Shown here: positions 1 through 8,637 of the stretch, one piece after another
Numbering within the stretch: position 1 is the first letter of the stretch
Layout: each line of letters opens with the position of its first letter
Assembly: GCA_039798745.1 (NCBI GenBank)
Contig: JBDKFK010000001.1
Span: 47,300 to 111,299, forward strand
Source of the DNA: JBDKFK01 sp039798745
GTDB taxonomy: Bacteria > Patescibacteriota > Microgenomatia > UBA1406 > GWC2-37-13
DNA length: 64,000 bases
Reading direction: 5' to 3'
Notes under the pieces: model-generated
Databases searched by the model: none
The model's input: the letters and a program-made list of their open reading frames with translations, nothing else
What the model was told of the DNA's origin: nothing
Position numbers and translations under genes: made by a program

Positions 1-1103
1 ATATGGAGAGGGATAAAAAACATCACGAGATATCGGGGAAAAATAGGTATAAAAAACAGAATAACTGAGTATATAGCTACAAGAGACAGCACCATCATAA
101 ATAAAGGAGAACTATGTTTTTTGATAATAAAAAGTATGGTGCATACAATCCCCACGATCATAATCGCGGGCCAGTATAGCGTCCAGTTCTGGTAGGTTAC
201 GGTAGGATATCCTTCACTCCACACTTTCCACTGGTTAAAAAAGATAAGGGTAAGGAACGATCCGTAGAGTTTGTCTGACTGGATTTGTGAGATGGCATAA
301 AATGTGTAGATCCACTTATGCATACCAAGAAACCGCATAACAGAGGCGCCGAGAATAAAAAGTCTGGAATATGTAACGATGTATGTAAGCGAAGTGACGG
401 CAACTATAAGGGGAATTTCTGTAAATATACGTGCGCGTCTCTTCTTATCGAATACATATATGCAAAAGAGCCACGCCATAGCCAACGGAAAAAATATAAG
501 AACCAATTTTGTTGAAACAAAAAGTCCTAGTCCGATAGCTGAAAAAATAAGATAACGCCACTGTCGTTTTTTTTCATAGAGTGTGAAAAGATATAAAAAA
601 AGCATGAGAAAACAGATCTGTATAATTTCAAGCTGAGGCGCTGTAGTAAGCTGATCGACAAATATCGGATGAAGAGATGTTATCCAGACAGCTAATGCGG
701 CAGGAAGGGGAGATCTGGTATGCATTCGGACGATTCCGTGGATAAAAAAAAGTGTCAGCAGTGCAGCAAACAGAGAGACGAGCTGATAGTTATGAAATAA
801 CAATATAAATATACCTATAAGATATTTGCCTACGGGTGGTACCTCGGGGCTAATGAGAATCGGGTTTTCACCGTTAATATACTTATAGCCTGAGTACGCG
901 TATAACCAGGTGTCTCCTATTGGTTTTTTTGAGTTGGGTACCATCCACTGAGATTCTTCATACGCTTTCTTGAAAACTGCGGGGTCAAAGGTCGCGTGTA
1001 GCATACTGCTTCGGTAGACTACAATATATAAAAGATAAAAAGCAGATATTGTCAGCAATACAACCGCTACAAGTCCCGTCTTGTTATGTTTTTGCTTTGT
1101 CAT
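1..1103 (-). CDS. GT39/PMT-like membrane glycosyltransferase (partial, C-terminus beyond window)
   Basis: I read this frame directly from the minus strand. It starts at ATG 1103 and stays open to the left edge, giving about 367 residues. After a short Lys-rich start there is a membrane segment (about residues 11-27). Next comes an extracytoplasmic loop with GDTWLYAYSGYKYINGE and EVPPVGK, which resembles the acidic first loop and the E-x-P-P-x-GK element of protein O-mannosyltransferase (PMT/ArnT, GT-C) enzymes. Many hydrophobic segments follow. The start overlaps the end of the GT2 gene by 20 nt, so the two are probably translationally coupled. The family would move a sugar from a polyprenyl-phosphate donor on the outer face of the membrane; the acceptor cannot be told. 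Confidence 0.8.
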   Translation of the reverse strand, partial: MTKQKHNKTGLVAVVLLTISAFYLLYIVVYRSSMLHATFDPAVFKKAYEESQWMVPNSKKPIGDTWLYAYSGYKYINGENPILISPEVPPVGKYLIGIFILLFHNYQLVSLFAALLTLFFIHGIVRMHTRSPLPAALAVWITSLHPIFVDQLTTAPQLEIIQICFLMLFLYLFTLYEKKRQWRYLIFSAIGLGLFVSTKLVLIFFPLAMAWLFCIYVFDKKRRARIFTEIPLIVAVTSLTYIVTYSRLFILGASVMRFLGMHKWIYTFYAISQIQSDKLYGSFLTLIFFNQWKVWSEGYPTVTYQNWTLYWPAIMIVGIVCTILFIIKKHSSPLFMMVLSLVAIYSVILFFIPIFPRYLVMFFIPLH

Positions 1104-1842
1104 AGGTATGTGATAGATCACAGAGCTTAATCTTCACGATATCCCTCAGCGTTTCTAGCGAATCTTTGATAAATGTTACGCGTTTGGTTTCTACATGTCT
1201 CCATATAACAGGCACTTCTTTAATTTTATACTTAAGTTTTCTCGCTAAAAACAGAAACTCAAGATCAAATCCCGCAGTAACAGAGGGGGTCTTGATAACG
1301 TGTATATCTTTAAATACCTGAAGTTTGGATATAATAGTACGGGCAGCGGTAGTTTTAAACATCTTAAATCCACATTGCGTGTCCTTTATTCCCCTAAGCC
1401 CAATAAGCAGATTCCTAATCCAGATGAATCCGAGGGCAAGTAGTTTGCGTGAGAAAGGTGCTCCTTCACGGTTTGTGTTGCGGGATCCGATGACAACATC
1501 AAAGCCCTTCTCGACTTCACGAATTAGCTTAGTAGCCTCTTCAATCGGAGTAGCCAGATCCATATCAGAAAACATGACACTGTCGCATGTAGCCTTCTCA
1601 ATGCCTGTCATAATGGCAAATGCCTTACCCATATGTTTATTCTTAATCAGTTTAAATTTGGGAAAACGTTTACTGTACTTTGCGGATATGATAGAAGCTG
1701 AATCGTCTGTTGATCCATCATCTACCACCAACACTTCACCGAATGAAGAATTATCTTTTGTGTAGTTGCCTATTTTATCCAGCACACCTTTCTGAAGATT
1801 GGCTTCCTCGTTATAACAGGGTATTATCAGGCTTATATTCAT
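1084..1842 (-). CDS. GT2 glycosyltransferase, dolichyl-phosphate mannose synthase-like
   Basis: This is a 252-residue GT-A fold glycosyltransferase. It opens with IIPCYNEEAN, has DDGSTD at residues 41-46 for nucleotide-sugar binding and a DMD metal motif at 93-95, then GSR at 119-121 and a QCGFKMF segment typical of the DPM1/GtrB group. It has no C-terminal membrane segments, unlike many GtrB proteins. The likely role is making a polyprenyl-phosphate sugar on the cytoplasmic face, which would feed the neighbouring GT39-like membrane enzymes. It starts 8 nt after the upstream gene ends and overlaps the next one, so the three form one minus-strand operon. The donor sugar is unknown. Confidence 0.88.
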   Translation of the reverse strand: MNISLIIPCYNEEANLQKGVLDKIGNYTKDNSSFGEVLVVDDGSTDDSASIISAKYSKRFPKFKLIKNKHMGKAFAIMTGIEKATCDSVMFSDMDLATPIEEATKLIREVEKGFDVVIGSRNTNREGAPFSRKLLALGFIWIRNLLIGLRGIKDTQCGFKMFKTTAARTIISKLQVFKDIHVIKTPSVTAGFDLEFLFLARKLKYKIKEVPVIWRHVETKRVTFIKDSLETLRDIVKIKLCDLSHTYDKAKT

Positions 1843-1850
1843 AAATTAAC

Positions 1851-3317
1851 TTAATGTATTAATCTATATATAGTAACACCTTTATGTTTCCAGACACCAT
1901 CAATTTTAGTTGGAGCGAAATAGGCAATGTCCCATTGTGGATCTCCAATAGGTTTACACGCAGCTTCACAGACCACAAACAACTCGTCGGCTTTTTCCAG
2001 AGTATCTTTTTCTATCGGCCGCTTACCTTTTATCTCCAGAAAGTATCTATATGTACTGTCCGAGTATTTGTCTGGCAATGTGGTGAGTGAGTATTTTTTC
2101 TGGGTTATATGTCGAGCAATTACATCAGCGGTTGTTCGTGCCGTTTCAATCTGCATGCCTGGAGGTTTGGATACAAAATCAAGATGAGCAATGTTATTAA
2201 GCACGTAAAGAACCATAAACATATACGTTAGATATTTGACGGGAGCAGGAAAGTGTTTGTGTACCTCTGCAAAAATGAGGGAAAGAAGAAAGAAAAAAAT
2301 ATAATAGACAGGTGTAAAGTAGTGTTCATATTTATCTCCATGATAGAGCGATATGATAACCAATGACAGTACAGTAACGGTTGCTGTAAGCGGGATGATC
2401 ATATTCTTGCCTCGTTTGATAGCTGCATACACGGCTACGATAAGTACAAAAAGTATTATGCCCAATAATGCTGTATCTATGTCCATTCTTAATATATACG
2501 TGAATAAGTAACGGATAGTATCAAAAAAGCCGCTTATGAGTCCTCCCTTACTGTTGATTCCAATATCATCTGTCTGAGTAAATACGGAGAAAAATGCTTT
2601 GGTGTTCTGAAAGTTATGTCTGATGTCGAAAATTATGAGGGGGGTCGAAATGAACGCGAATGAGAGTATAGATAACACATATTGTTTTATTGTCTGTAAA
2701 GATAGTTTCTTTTGTAGATACAGATATATCAAAACAATGAAATAGGTTGGTATAACTGCAAGGTACAGAAAATGCAGCTGAAGTGACAGAGCGCAAAAGG
2801 CGCCAAAGAGTATATAGTTCCACCTATTCTTCGACCGAAGCGATCTGATGAAGAAAAAGAGACTCATGAATGAAAAAAATGGCAGAATATTTGGATTCCA
2901 CGCAAATCGTGATAGAAAAACATTCACCTGTGAAAAACCTATTAAAAGAGCCATGCATATACCCGCGACCGGGCCAACAAGAGAAGTAACCGCGAGATAA
3001 GCAGCTATAATCGACGCGCTATTGAAAACAGCTACGCCGCCCGCGAGGACTGCAGGGTTCTGAGATAGCAACTGAAACGGGGTTAGAAAGTAGTAAAAAA
3101 ATGGACCCAGGTAAATGTATCCTGAGGGTGTATTGAGTGACGAAGGGGCTCCTATGGCGGGGAAATGCTCCAGAGTGGCTATTCGTTTTACTATTATGCT
3201 GTCTCTTCCCTGATCGCCGAGAAATGTGGCGTAATCATTAATTTGGTACAGTCTGATGAAAGCGGCAGCAATAACAATGACTGCGAGAATATAAAAGAAT
3301 GCCCTGTTGTTTTTCAT
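1851..3317 (-). CDS. GT39-like polytopic membrane glycosyltransferase
   Basis: The protein has 488 residues with about a dozen hydrophobic helices and a soluble C-terminal tail of roughly 100 residues. The first extracellular loop carries GDQGRDS near residues 34-40. An acidic residue in this loop is the usual catalytic feature of GT-C enzymes such as ArnT and PMT. It heads the minus-strand operon with the GT2 gene and the partial GT39-like gene, suggesting lipid-linked sugar synthesis followed by transfer outside the membrane. Its start lies only 19 bp from that of the divergent gene. The substrate cannot be predicted, and a general membrane protein of unknown function is the alternative. 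Confidence 0.78.
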   Translation of the reverse strand: MKNNRAFFYILAVIVIAAAFIRLYQINDYATFLGDQGRDSIIVKRIATLEHFPAIGAPSSLNTPSGYIYLGPFFYYFLTPFQLLSQNPAVLAGGVAVFNSASIIAAYLAVTSLVGPVAGICMALLIGFSQVNVFLSRFAWNPNILPFFSFMSLFFFIRSLRSKNRWNYILFGAFCALSLQLHFLYLAVIPTYFIVLIYLYLQKKLSLQTIKQYVLSILSFAFISTPLIIFDIRHNFQNTKAFFSVFTQTDDIGINSKGGLISGFFDTIRYLFTYILRMDIDTALLGIILFVLIVAVYAAIKRGKNMIIPLTATVTVLSLVIISLYHGDKYEHYFTPVYYIFFFLLSLIFAEVHKHFPAPVKYLTYMFMVLYVLNNIAHLDFVSKPPGMQIETARTTADVIARHITQKKYSLTTLPDKYSDSTYRYFLEIKGKRPIEKDTLEKADELFVVCEAACKPIGDPQWDIAYFAPTKIDGVWKHKGVTIYRLIH

Positions 3318-3336
3318 ACGTTATAATGTACCTGAA
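3318..3336. promoter_or_regulatory. Back-to-back promoter between divergent genes
   Basis: Plus strand: TATAAT at 3322-3327, followed by 9 nt and ATG 3337. Minus strand: TACATT at 3330-3325, followed by 7 nt and ATG 3317. The two -10 elements overlap, so any -35 contacts would lie inside the opposite coding sequence. I see no clear -35 hexamer on either side. Start-site calls of both genes rest on this geometry. Confidence 0.6.
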
Positions 3337-4467
3337 ATGCAAACCGTAAAACTAAGCGAAACAAGGAATATTGTTATTATTATAGCAATTGTCTTTATAT
3401 CGGCAATGCTGCTTTACTGGCCATATCTGCTTCGGACGTCACCTTTCGGGCTTGATTTACATACGCCTGATATGAATGTCATTTACAGTAATTATGATGG
3501 ACCACTCTATATTATACCCGCAAAAACGCTTTATAACCCTGCTGCAATCGAAAAAATAGGATTAGAGACGCCGTTGCCCACCAAATATTTTGCTGCTCAT
3601 TTTCCGCTATACCCAGCGTTGATTCGGTTATTTTCGTTTGTGGGATACCTTAAGTCCATGATTTTAGTCTCGTTTCTGGGATCTGTACTTCTGGGAATCG
3701 GCTTTTATTATGTAGTAAAAAAATTATCGTTATCTCAGAGTCCTCTTCTTCTCACTACTGTAATGCTATTCCTGCCCAGGTTGCTTGTTGTGCGTGCTGT
3801 AGGTGCGCCTGAAACTTTCTTTATGTTATTCATTATTCTCTCACTCTATTTTTTTGAACAGAAGAAGTATGCTCTTGCCGGGATACTGGGCGCGCTAGCC
3901 ACAATGACCAAGGCACCTGGAGTACTCTTGTTTATTGTTTACGTGCTTGCGATCGGCGAACAATATATGAAGTCCCGGAAAGTACGTTGGCAGTGGCTCT
4001 ATGTGCTACTTATACCGGTAGGGTTACTATCAGTCTTTGGTCTTTACTCATTGCAGTATCATGACTTTTTTGCGTTCTGGCATACTGGTGGAGTTGTCCC
4101 CTTGGTATATCCGTTTGCTGCCTTTAATTTTCAGAAGCAGTGGATTGGGACAGGATGGCTCGAGGATGTTGTTTTTTATTTCTATCTCTATATTCTTAGT
4201 GCGGTTACTCTACGTGACAGCAAATACCGCAGCTTCTTTTATTTTTCTGTAGTATTCCTTGTTGCAACGTCTTTTGTGCAGCACAGAGATATCGCGCGTT
4301 ACGCGCTTCCCTTATGGCCGGTGGCATGTATCGCTTTTGAAAAATTTCTTGTTTCCCGTAAATACTTTTGGGCATTGGTAATCGCGTTGCCCGCGATATA
4401 TTTATACGCGTGGAACTTTTTGTCATATAATACGATGCCGATCAGTAACTGGGCTCCTTTCCTTTAA
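3337..4467 (+). CDS. Polytopic membrane protein, probable GT-C type glycosyltransferase
   Basis: This 376-residue protein is almost entirely hydrophobic helices. The first loop contains FGLDLHTPDMNVIY and NYDGPLY, an acidic first loop as in GT-C glycosyltransferases, but no diagnostic motif makes the family certain. I place the start at ATG 3337, 9 nt after a TATAAT. An in-frame ATG at 3307 would put that promoter inside the gene and overlap the divergent gene. It lies between the glycosyltransferase operon and the exporter operon. The most I can infer is a role in envelope glycan assembly. Confidence 0.7.
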   Translation: MQTVKLSETRNIVIIIAIVFISAMLLYWPYLLRTSPFGLDLHTPDMNVIYSNYDGPLYIIPAKTLYNPAAIEKIGLETPLPTKYFAAHFPLYPALIRLFSFVGYLKSMILVSFLGSVLLGIGFYYVVKKLSLSQSPLLLTTVMLFLPRLLVVRAVGAPETFFMLFIILSLYFFEQKKYALAGILGALATMTKAPGVLLFIVYVLAIGEQYMKSRKVRWQWLYVLLIPVGLLSVFGLYSLQYHDFFAFWHTGGVVPLVYPFAAFNFQKQWIGTGWLEDVVFYFYLYILSAVTLRDSKYRSFFYFSVVFLVATSFVQHRDIARYALPLWPVACIAFEKFLVSRKYFWALVIALPAIYLYAWNFLSYNTMPISNWAPFL

Positions 4468-4513
4468 TAGGTACCTCTAGCATTTATACATTTCTTCTAT
4501 TACACTAAATACT

Positions 4514-5548
4514 ATGTTTAAAGCGCTTAAAAAGAGATGGTATGTCGTTGTTGTAATCCTCATTGTAGTCGGCTTTATTATATTTCGTAATAACAGTGCA
4601 AAGGTCGAAAGTACGAAAGAGACTGTACATACGGTTAAAAGAGAGACGATTAAAGACACATTATCTATCTCAGGTTTCGTAGACGCACATGAAAAAGCTT
4701 CGCTCAAATTTCAATCTTCGGGCAAACTTGTCTGGGTTGGTGTAAAAGAGGGCGATTATGTCAACAAACACCAGGCAATAGCATCGCTGGATCAGCAGGA
4801 TATTCAGAAACGTATGCAGAAATACTTAAATACCTACATGCAGTCACGGCTCACGTTCGACCAGTCAAAAGATGACACTCGTGAGGTAGTAATAGGAGGG
4901 CTTACCCAGGATCAGCGCCGGAGAACGATGCGTGTGGCTGATAAAACACAGTACGATTTGAACAACGCGGTTATAGATGTAGAGTTACAGAAGCTGTCCG
5001 CCGACGATGCGTTCCTTTCTTCTCCCATCGAGGGAATCGTAACCAAAGTAGATACTCCAAACGCCGGTATAAATATTACGCCAGCTTCTGCCGAATTTGT
5101 GATAGTTAATCCTAAATCACTCTATTTTTCGGGAACCGCGGATCAGACCGAGGTGGTCAAACTCAAGCAAGGTATGTATGGCTCTATTGTTTTTGATTCG
5201 TTTCCCGACGATACCGCTTCCGGTATGATCGATTCCATTTCGTTCATGCCCAAAGAAGGCGAGACAGGGACTGTGTATGAGATAAAGATTAACGTAAGCG
5301 GAGCGGATCTCAGTACATACCGTCTTGGAATGACTGGCGATGCAGATTTCACGTTGCATGAGAAGAAAAATGTATTATCTGTTCCTGTACGTTTTGTGAG
5401 GACTGAAGGGGATAAACAATATGTATGGAAGATGGAAAATAATAAGCAAGTAAAAAGGTATGTAAAGACAGGTGTAACTGATGATACTCTGATAGAAGTG
5501 ACCTCAGGTCTGCGGGAAGGGGACATTATCTATGATAAAACTTCATAA
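4514..5548 (+). CDS. Membrane-fusion/adaptor protein of a MacAB-type exporter (HlyD family)
   Basis: This protein of 344 residues has one N-terminal membrane anchor (about 8-26). A lipoyl-like half domain with SGKLVWVGVKEGDYV follows, then a short alpha-helical hairpin, the returning lipoyl half with SSPIEGIVTKV, and a beta-barrel domain. This is the order in MacA/HlyD adaptors, although the hairpin is short. Its stop overlaps the start of the ATPase gene, so it forms an operon with the two following genes. In a probably monoderm cell it would sit on the outer face of the membrane and couple substrate to the MacB-like permease. The substrate is unknown and may be a lipid, peptide or glycoconjugate. 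Confidence 0.85.
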   Translation: MFKALKKRWYVVVVILIVVGFIIFRNNSAKVESTKETVHTVKRETIKDTLSISGFVDAHEKASLKFQSSGKLVWVGVKEGDYVNKHQAIASLDQQDIQKRMQKYLNTYMQSRLTFDQSKDDTREVVIGGLTQDQRRRTMRVADKTQYDLNNAVIDVELQKLSADDAFLSSPIEGIVTKVDTPNAGINITPASAEFVIVNPKSLYFSGTADQTEVVKLKQGMYGSIVFDSFPDDTASGMIDSISFMPKEGETGTVYEIKINVSGADLSTYRLGMTGDADFTLHEKKNVLSVPVRFVRTEGDKQYVWKMENNKQVKRYVKTGVTDDTLIEVTSGLREGDIIYDKTS

Positions 5549-6206
5549 CGTTGAGAAAGTATACCGCCTCGATGATGAAATCATATTTGCCGCGTTGAAG
5601 GGTGTAAATCTTGAGATACATTCGGGTGAATTTTCATCAATAATCGGACCTTCGGGAAGTGGCAAATCTACACTTATGCATATTATTGGTCTTCTGGACA
5701 AACCGTCCTCAGGAATTATCGAAATTGACGGGCAGGATGTAAGCCGGTTAGACGATGACGCCACTTCTACCCTGAGAAGCGAGTTTGTGGGTTTTGTATT
5801 TCAGCAGTTCAATCTGATAAATAAACTATCGGTTCTTGAGAACATTCTTTTGCCTTCTGTGTATGCACGTACTCCCCTTAAGTACTCCCCCATGGAGAAA
5901 GCTCTGTATCTGATTGAACGGTTTGGATTGAAGGGAAAGGAAAAGTCATTTCCTAACAAAATATCCGGCGGTCAGCAGCAGAGAGTAGCAATAGCCCGCG
6001 CGCTTATCATGAATCCTAAACTTATCCTTGCTGATGAACCAACGGGAAATCTTGATACAAAGACCGGCGACGAAATTATGAAGCTCCTGAAAGAACTCAA
6101 TAAAGAAGAAAAAAGAACCATTGTAATTGTTACGCATGAACCGGATATTGCCGCTCAGACAAAGCGTGTTATAAAGATTAAGGACGGACTCATCGAAAAA
6201 AAATAA
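5532..6206 (+). CDS. ABC transporter ATPase, MacB/LolD type
   Basis: This 224-residue nucleotide-binding subunit has every expected motif: Walker A GPSGSGKST (39-47), the Q-loop at QQFN near 91, the signature SGGQQQ (145-150), Walker B LILADEP (164-170) and an H-loop in VTHEP. The sequence belongs to the LolD/MacB/FtsE-like group that energises FtsX-fold permeases. It overlaps the adaptor gene upstream by 17 nt. Its stop codon shares a base with the start of the permease gene, so the three subunits should be made together. It works at the cytoplasmic face and hydrolyses ATP to drive mechanotransmission rather than a classical transport channel. Confidence 0.93.
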   Translation: MIKLHNVEKVYRLDDEIIFAALKGVNLEIHSGEFSSIIGPSGSGKSTLMHIIGLLDKPSSGIIEIDGQDVSRLDDDATSTLRSEFVGFVFQQFNLINKLSVLENILLPSVYARTPLKYSPMEKALYLIERFGLKGKEKSFPNKISGGQQQRVAIARALIMNPKLILADEPTGNLDTKTGDEIMKLLKELNKEEKRTIVIVTHEPDIAAQTKRVIKIKDGLIEKK

Positions 6207-7402
6207 TGAAATACTTTTTATTTATTCTGCGAACCTCTCTTGAGGATTTTACGCGTAACAAGGGACGGTCATTTCTCACATCTCTTGGTATTCTGATCGG
6301 AGTACTTTCTGTAGTGCTTCTGATGGCATTTGGTCTGGGCCTGAAAAAGTATATTAACGACCAGTTTGAAAGTCTTGGCACTAATCTTCTGCGTCTGGTT
6401 CCCGGAGATCCGCTTCAGGGAGGTTTTAGCGGCTCAATTAGCAATGTGAGGTTTGATGAAAAAGACGTTACAAGACTGAGGCGTATTCACGACGCAACGT
6501 ATATTGCGCCTATTTACATGAAGAATGCGAAAGTAGATGTGGGAAAAGATGTGGAACAGGGAACGTTATACTCGAGTACCGCAGATATATTTCCCGGACT
6601 TAACCTTCATGTTAAGTATGGTGAGTTATTCACAAAGCAGAATGTAGACAAGCGGAGCAAAGTTGTCGTAATAGGACCTAAGATTGCCGCTGACCTGTTT
6701 GGCGACGCGGCTTCAGCAGTGGGCAAAACGCTGAAAGTTGATAGTGTTTCGTTTAAAGTTATAGGTGTGCTGGAAGAAAAAGGAGGCGGAGGCTTTGGAG
6801 GACCTGATCTTGACGCGTTTATCTATATGCCATATAAAACAGCGTATATATTCAATACTGATAAGTCATTTATGGCAATTATTATAAAAACGAGCAGTGA
6901 CGCCACTCTGGGTACGGTGAAGGATGACATTAAACAGATAATGATGAAACGTTATAAAGAAGATGAGTTCTCAGTTGTAGAACAGACTGAAATACTGAAT
7001 ACTATTGGTTCTATTTTTGGTATTGTGAACACAGTACTCGTTGCGATTGCCGCTGTTTCGCTGGTCGTAGGCGGTATTGGTATTATGAATATTATGTATG
7101 TTACGGTTACCGAACGTATCAAGGAGATTGGAATAAGACGGGCGATAGGAGCAAGAAAAATGGATATACTCGCGCAGTTTCTTATTGAATCAATAATCCT
7201 TTCTCTATTTGGAGGGTTTCTAGGTCTTGGCCTCGCATTTATTATCGTATTTTTTATCCAGCGTTTATTTCCGGCATATATTGATCTCCAGACGGTCTCA
7301 CTTGCGCTTGGGGTATCTACGTTTATTGGCGTAGTGTTTGGTGTCTTTCCTGCAAAGAAAGCGGCGGATTTGTCTCCTATAGATGCAATCCGTTATGAAT
7401 GA
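6206..7402 (+). CDS. MacB-like ABC permease (FtsX domain)
   Basis: This 398-residue permease has one membrane helix (about 17-40), then an extracytoplasmic MacB_PCD-like domain of about 220 residues, then three membrane helices forming the FtsX domain. The conserved segment TERIKEIGIRRAIGARK lies between the second and third helices, as in MacB and LolC/E. It completes the adaptor-ATPase-permease operon. The family exports peptides, lipoproteins or drugs by mechanotransmission. In CPR such sets are common with unknown cargo, so I do not call it a macrolide exporter. Its end overlaps the convergent glycosyltransferase gene by 10 nt. Confidence 0.9.
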   Translation: MKYFLFILRTSLEDFTRNKGRSFLTSLGILIGVLSVVLLMAFGLGLKKYINDQFESLGTNLLRLVPGDPLQGGFSGSISNVRFDEKDVTRLRRIHDATYIAPIYMKNAKVDVGKDVEQGTLYSSTADIFPGLNLHVKYGELFTKQNVDKRSKVVVIGPKIAADLFGDAASAVGKTLKVDSVSFKVIGVLEEKGGGGFGGPDLDAFIYMPYKTAYIFNTDKSFMAIIIKTSSDATLGTVKDDIKQIMMKRYKEDEFSVVEQTEILNTIGSIFGIVNTVLVAIAAVSLVVGGIGIMNIMYVTVTERIKEIGIRRAIGARKMDILAQFLIESIILSLFGGFLGLGLAFIIVFFIQRLFPAYIDLQTVSLALGVSTFIGVVFGVFPAKKAADLSPIDAIRYE

Positions 7403-8532
7403 CGATTTTTATGAGAGGCTAATGCAGTATTTATAAAATTCATCATGGTTTTTTTGAATACGGCGTCTGAGTACAACTGCGATGATGTTCGTGCGTGATC
7501 ACGCATTTTTTTGTATTCGGTTACGGTAAGGCTTTCCAGAGCACGTATGCTCTTCCATACACTTTCATCAGTAAGCTCGTCAAACAGGAAGCCGTTTTTA
7601 CCTTCCTGTACAGTTTCTTTCAGCCCACCGCTTCTTAAGGCAATTACCGGCACACCATGCCCCATTGCCTCAACGGGGGCAATGCCAAATTCATCATCTA
7701 CTGAAGCAAAAAGGAATGCCTTTGCGCCGGCAATAAGTGAATCTCTTTTTGAATCTGAGAGATTACCCATAAACTCAATTGTTTCTCCGGCGATATGTCT
7801 GAGAGAGTCTTCATCGCGGCCCGAACCTACTATTTTGAGGGGTAGTGAATGTTCATTGGCAGTTTCTATAAGTGTGTCGATATGTTTTGCACGTGCAAGG
7901 CGGGATACGGTAATATAATAACCATTTTTTTCATGTTTTGTATTTGTATCAATCTGATCGGGTATCTTTACCGGAGGGTAAATAACGGTAGAATCGCGAC
8001 GATAAAATTTTGTTATACGTTTTTGAGTCTCTATAGAGTTTGCTATAAAATGATCAACCCTCTGTGAAGAAAGGAAATCCCACATACGTAGTTTATGGTT
8101 TATGAGATGCCCATAAACACGTACTGGCCAGTAACGTTGCCATTCACGGGCGGTCTCGTAATAATACAGATATCTGGGCTGGTGATGGAGGTAACACAGA
8201 TGAAGCGTTTCGGGTCTTGTGATGATTCCTTTTGACATATAAGAGCCTGATGACGATAGTACCAGGTCATAGTTTGAAAAGTTGAAGCTTTCCCATATGA
8301 GTGGAGTAATAAAGCGTAGAGGTGAGTATAGCTTTTTCATAAACGGAACACGGTCTGCCCATGATGCATGGACATTTTTTTCGTTTATATGTGTGCTGTG
8401 GATGCCTAATGATTCGGGGTTATAGAACGAGGTATATATGTCAGCGTCCGGAAACATCTCGTGAAGCGCGACAAGAACCCGCTCCGCTCCTCCAAACTCC
8501 TGAAGTTGATCATGGACAATAGCTACTTTCAT
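7393..8532 (-). CDS. GT4 family glycosyltransferase
   Basis: A GT-B glycosyltransferase of 379 residues. The N-terminal domain begins MKVAIVHDQLQEFGGAERV, the acceptor-side GG[AG]ER motif of GT4. The C-terminal domain has VSRLARAKHIDTLIE and FGIAPVEAMGHGVPVIA, the E-x7-E nucleotide-sugar site. It would transfer a sugar to a lipid-linked or polysaccharide acceptor in the cytoplasm. I choose the start at 8532 because it follows TACAAT by exactly 6 nt and matches the usual family N-terminus; a longer frame to 8580 adds an unrelated segment. It converges on the MacB-like permease. Confidence 0.88.
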   Translation of the reverse strand: MKVAIVHDQLQEFGGAERVLVALHEMFPDADIYTSFYNPESLGIHSTHINEKNVHASWADRVPFMKKLYSPLRFITPLIWESFNFSNYDLVLSSSGSYMSKGIITRPETLHLCYLHHQPRYLYYYETAREWQRYWPVRVYGHLINHKLRMWDFLSSQRVDHFIANSIETQKRITKFYRRDSTVIYPPVKIPDQIDTNTKHEKNGYYITVSRLARAKHIDTLIETANEHSLPLKIVGSGRDEDSLRHIAGETIEFMGNLSDSKRDSLIAGAKAFLFASVDDEFGIAPVEAMGHGVPVIALRSGGLKETVQEGKNGFLFDELTDESVWKSIRALESLTVTEYKKMRDHARTSSQLYSDAVFKKTMMNFINTALASHKNRHS

Positions 8533-8544
8533 GACATTATTGTA
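8533..8544 (-). promoter_or_regulatory. -10 element, leaderless start of GT4 gene
   Basis: On the minus strand TACAAT (8544-8539) is followed by 6 nt and the ATG at 8532. No convincing -35 box is visible. Confidence 0.5.
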
Positions 8545-8602
8545 CCAGTAAACGTTGTGGATTGTAGAAATAAGTGTCATATCAGGTTACTATGCGATCT
8601 TC

Positions 8603-8637
8603 TTGATTCGTAGCAAAAATACCATTATATTTTGAAC
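8603..8637 (+). promoter_or_regulatory. Leaderless promoter of uppP
   Basis: TTGATT at 8603-8608, a 17-nt spacer, TATATT at 8626-8631, then 6 nt to ATG 8638. The spacing is canonical for a sigma-70 type promoter and places transcription at or next to the start codon. Confidence 0.65.

Noticed and set aside
4514..7402. Specific macrolide exporter MacAB
   Set aside because: Only family-level similarity is visible. The adaptor is short and the cell is probably monoderm, so the cargo is left open.
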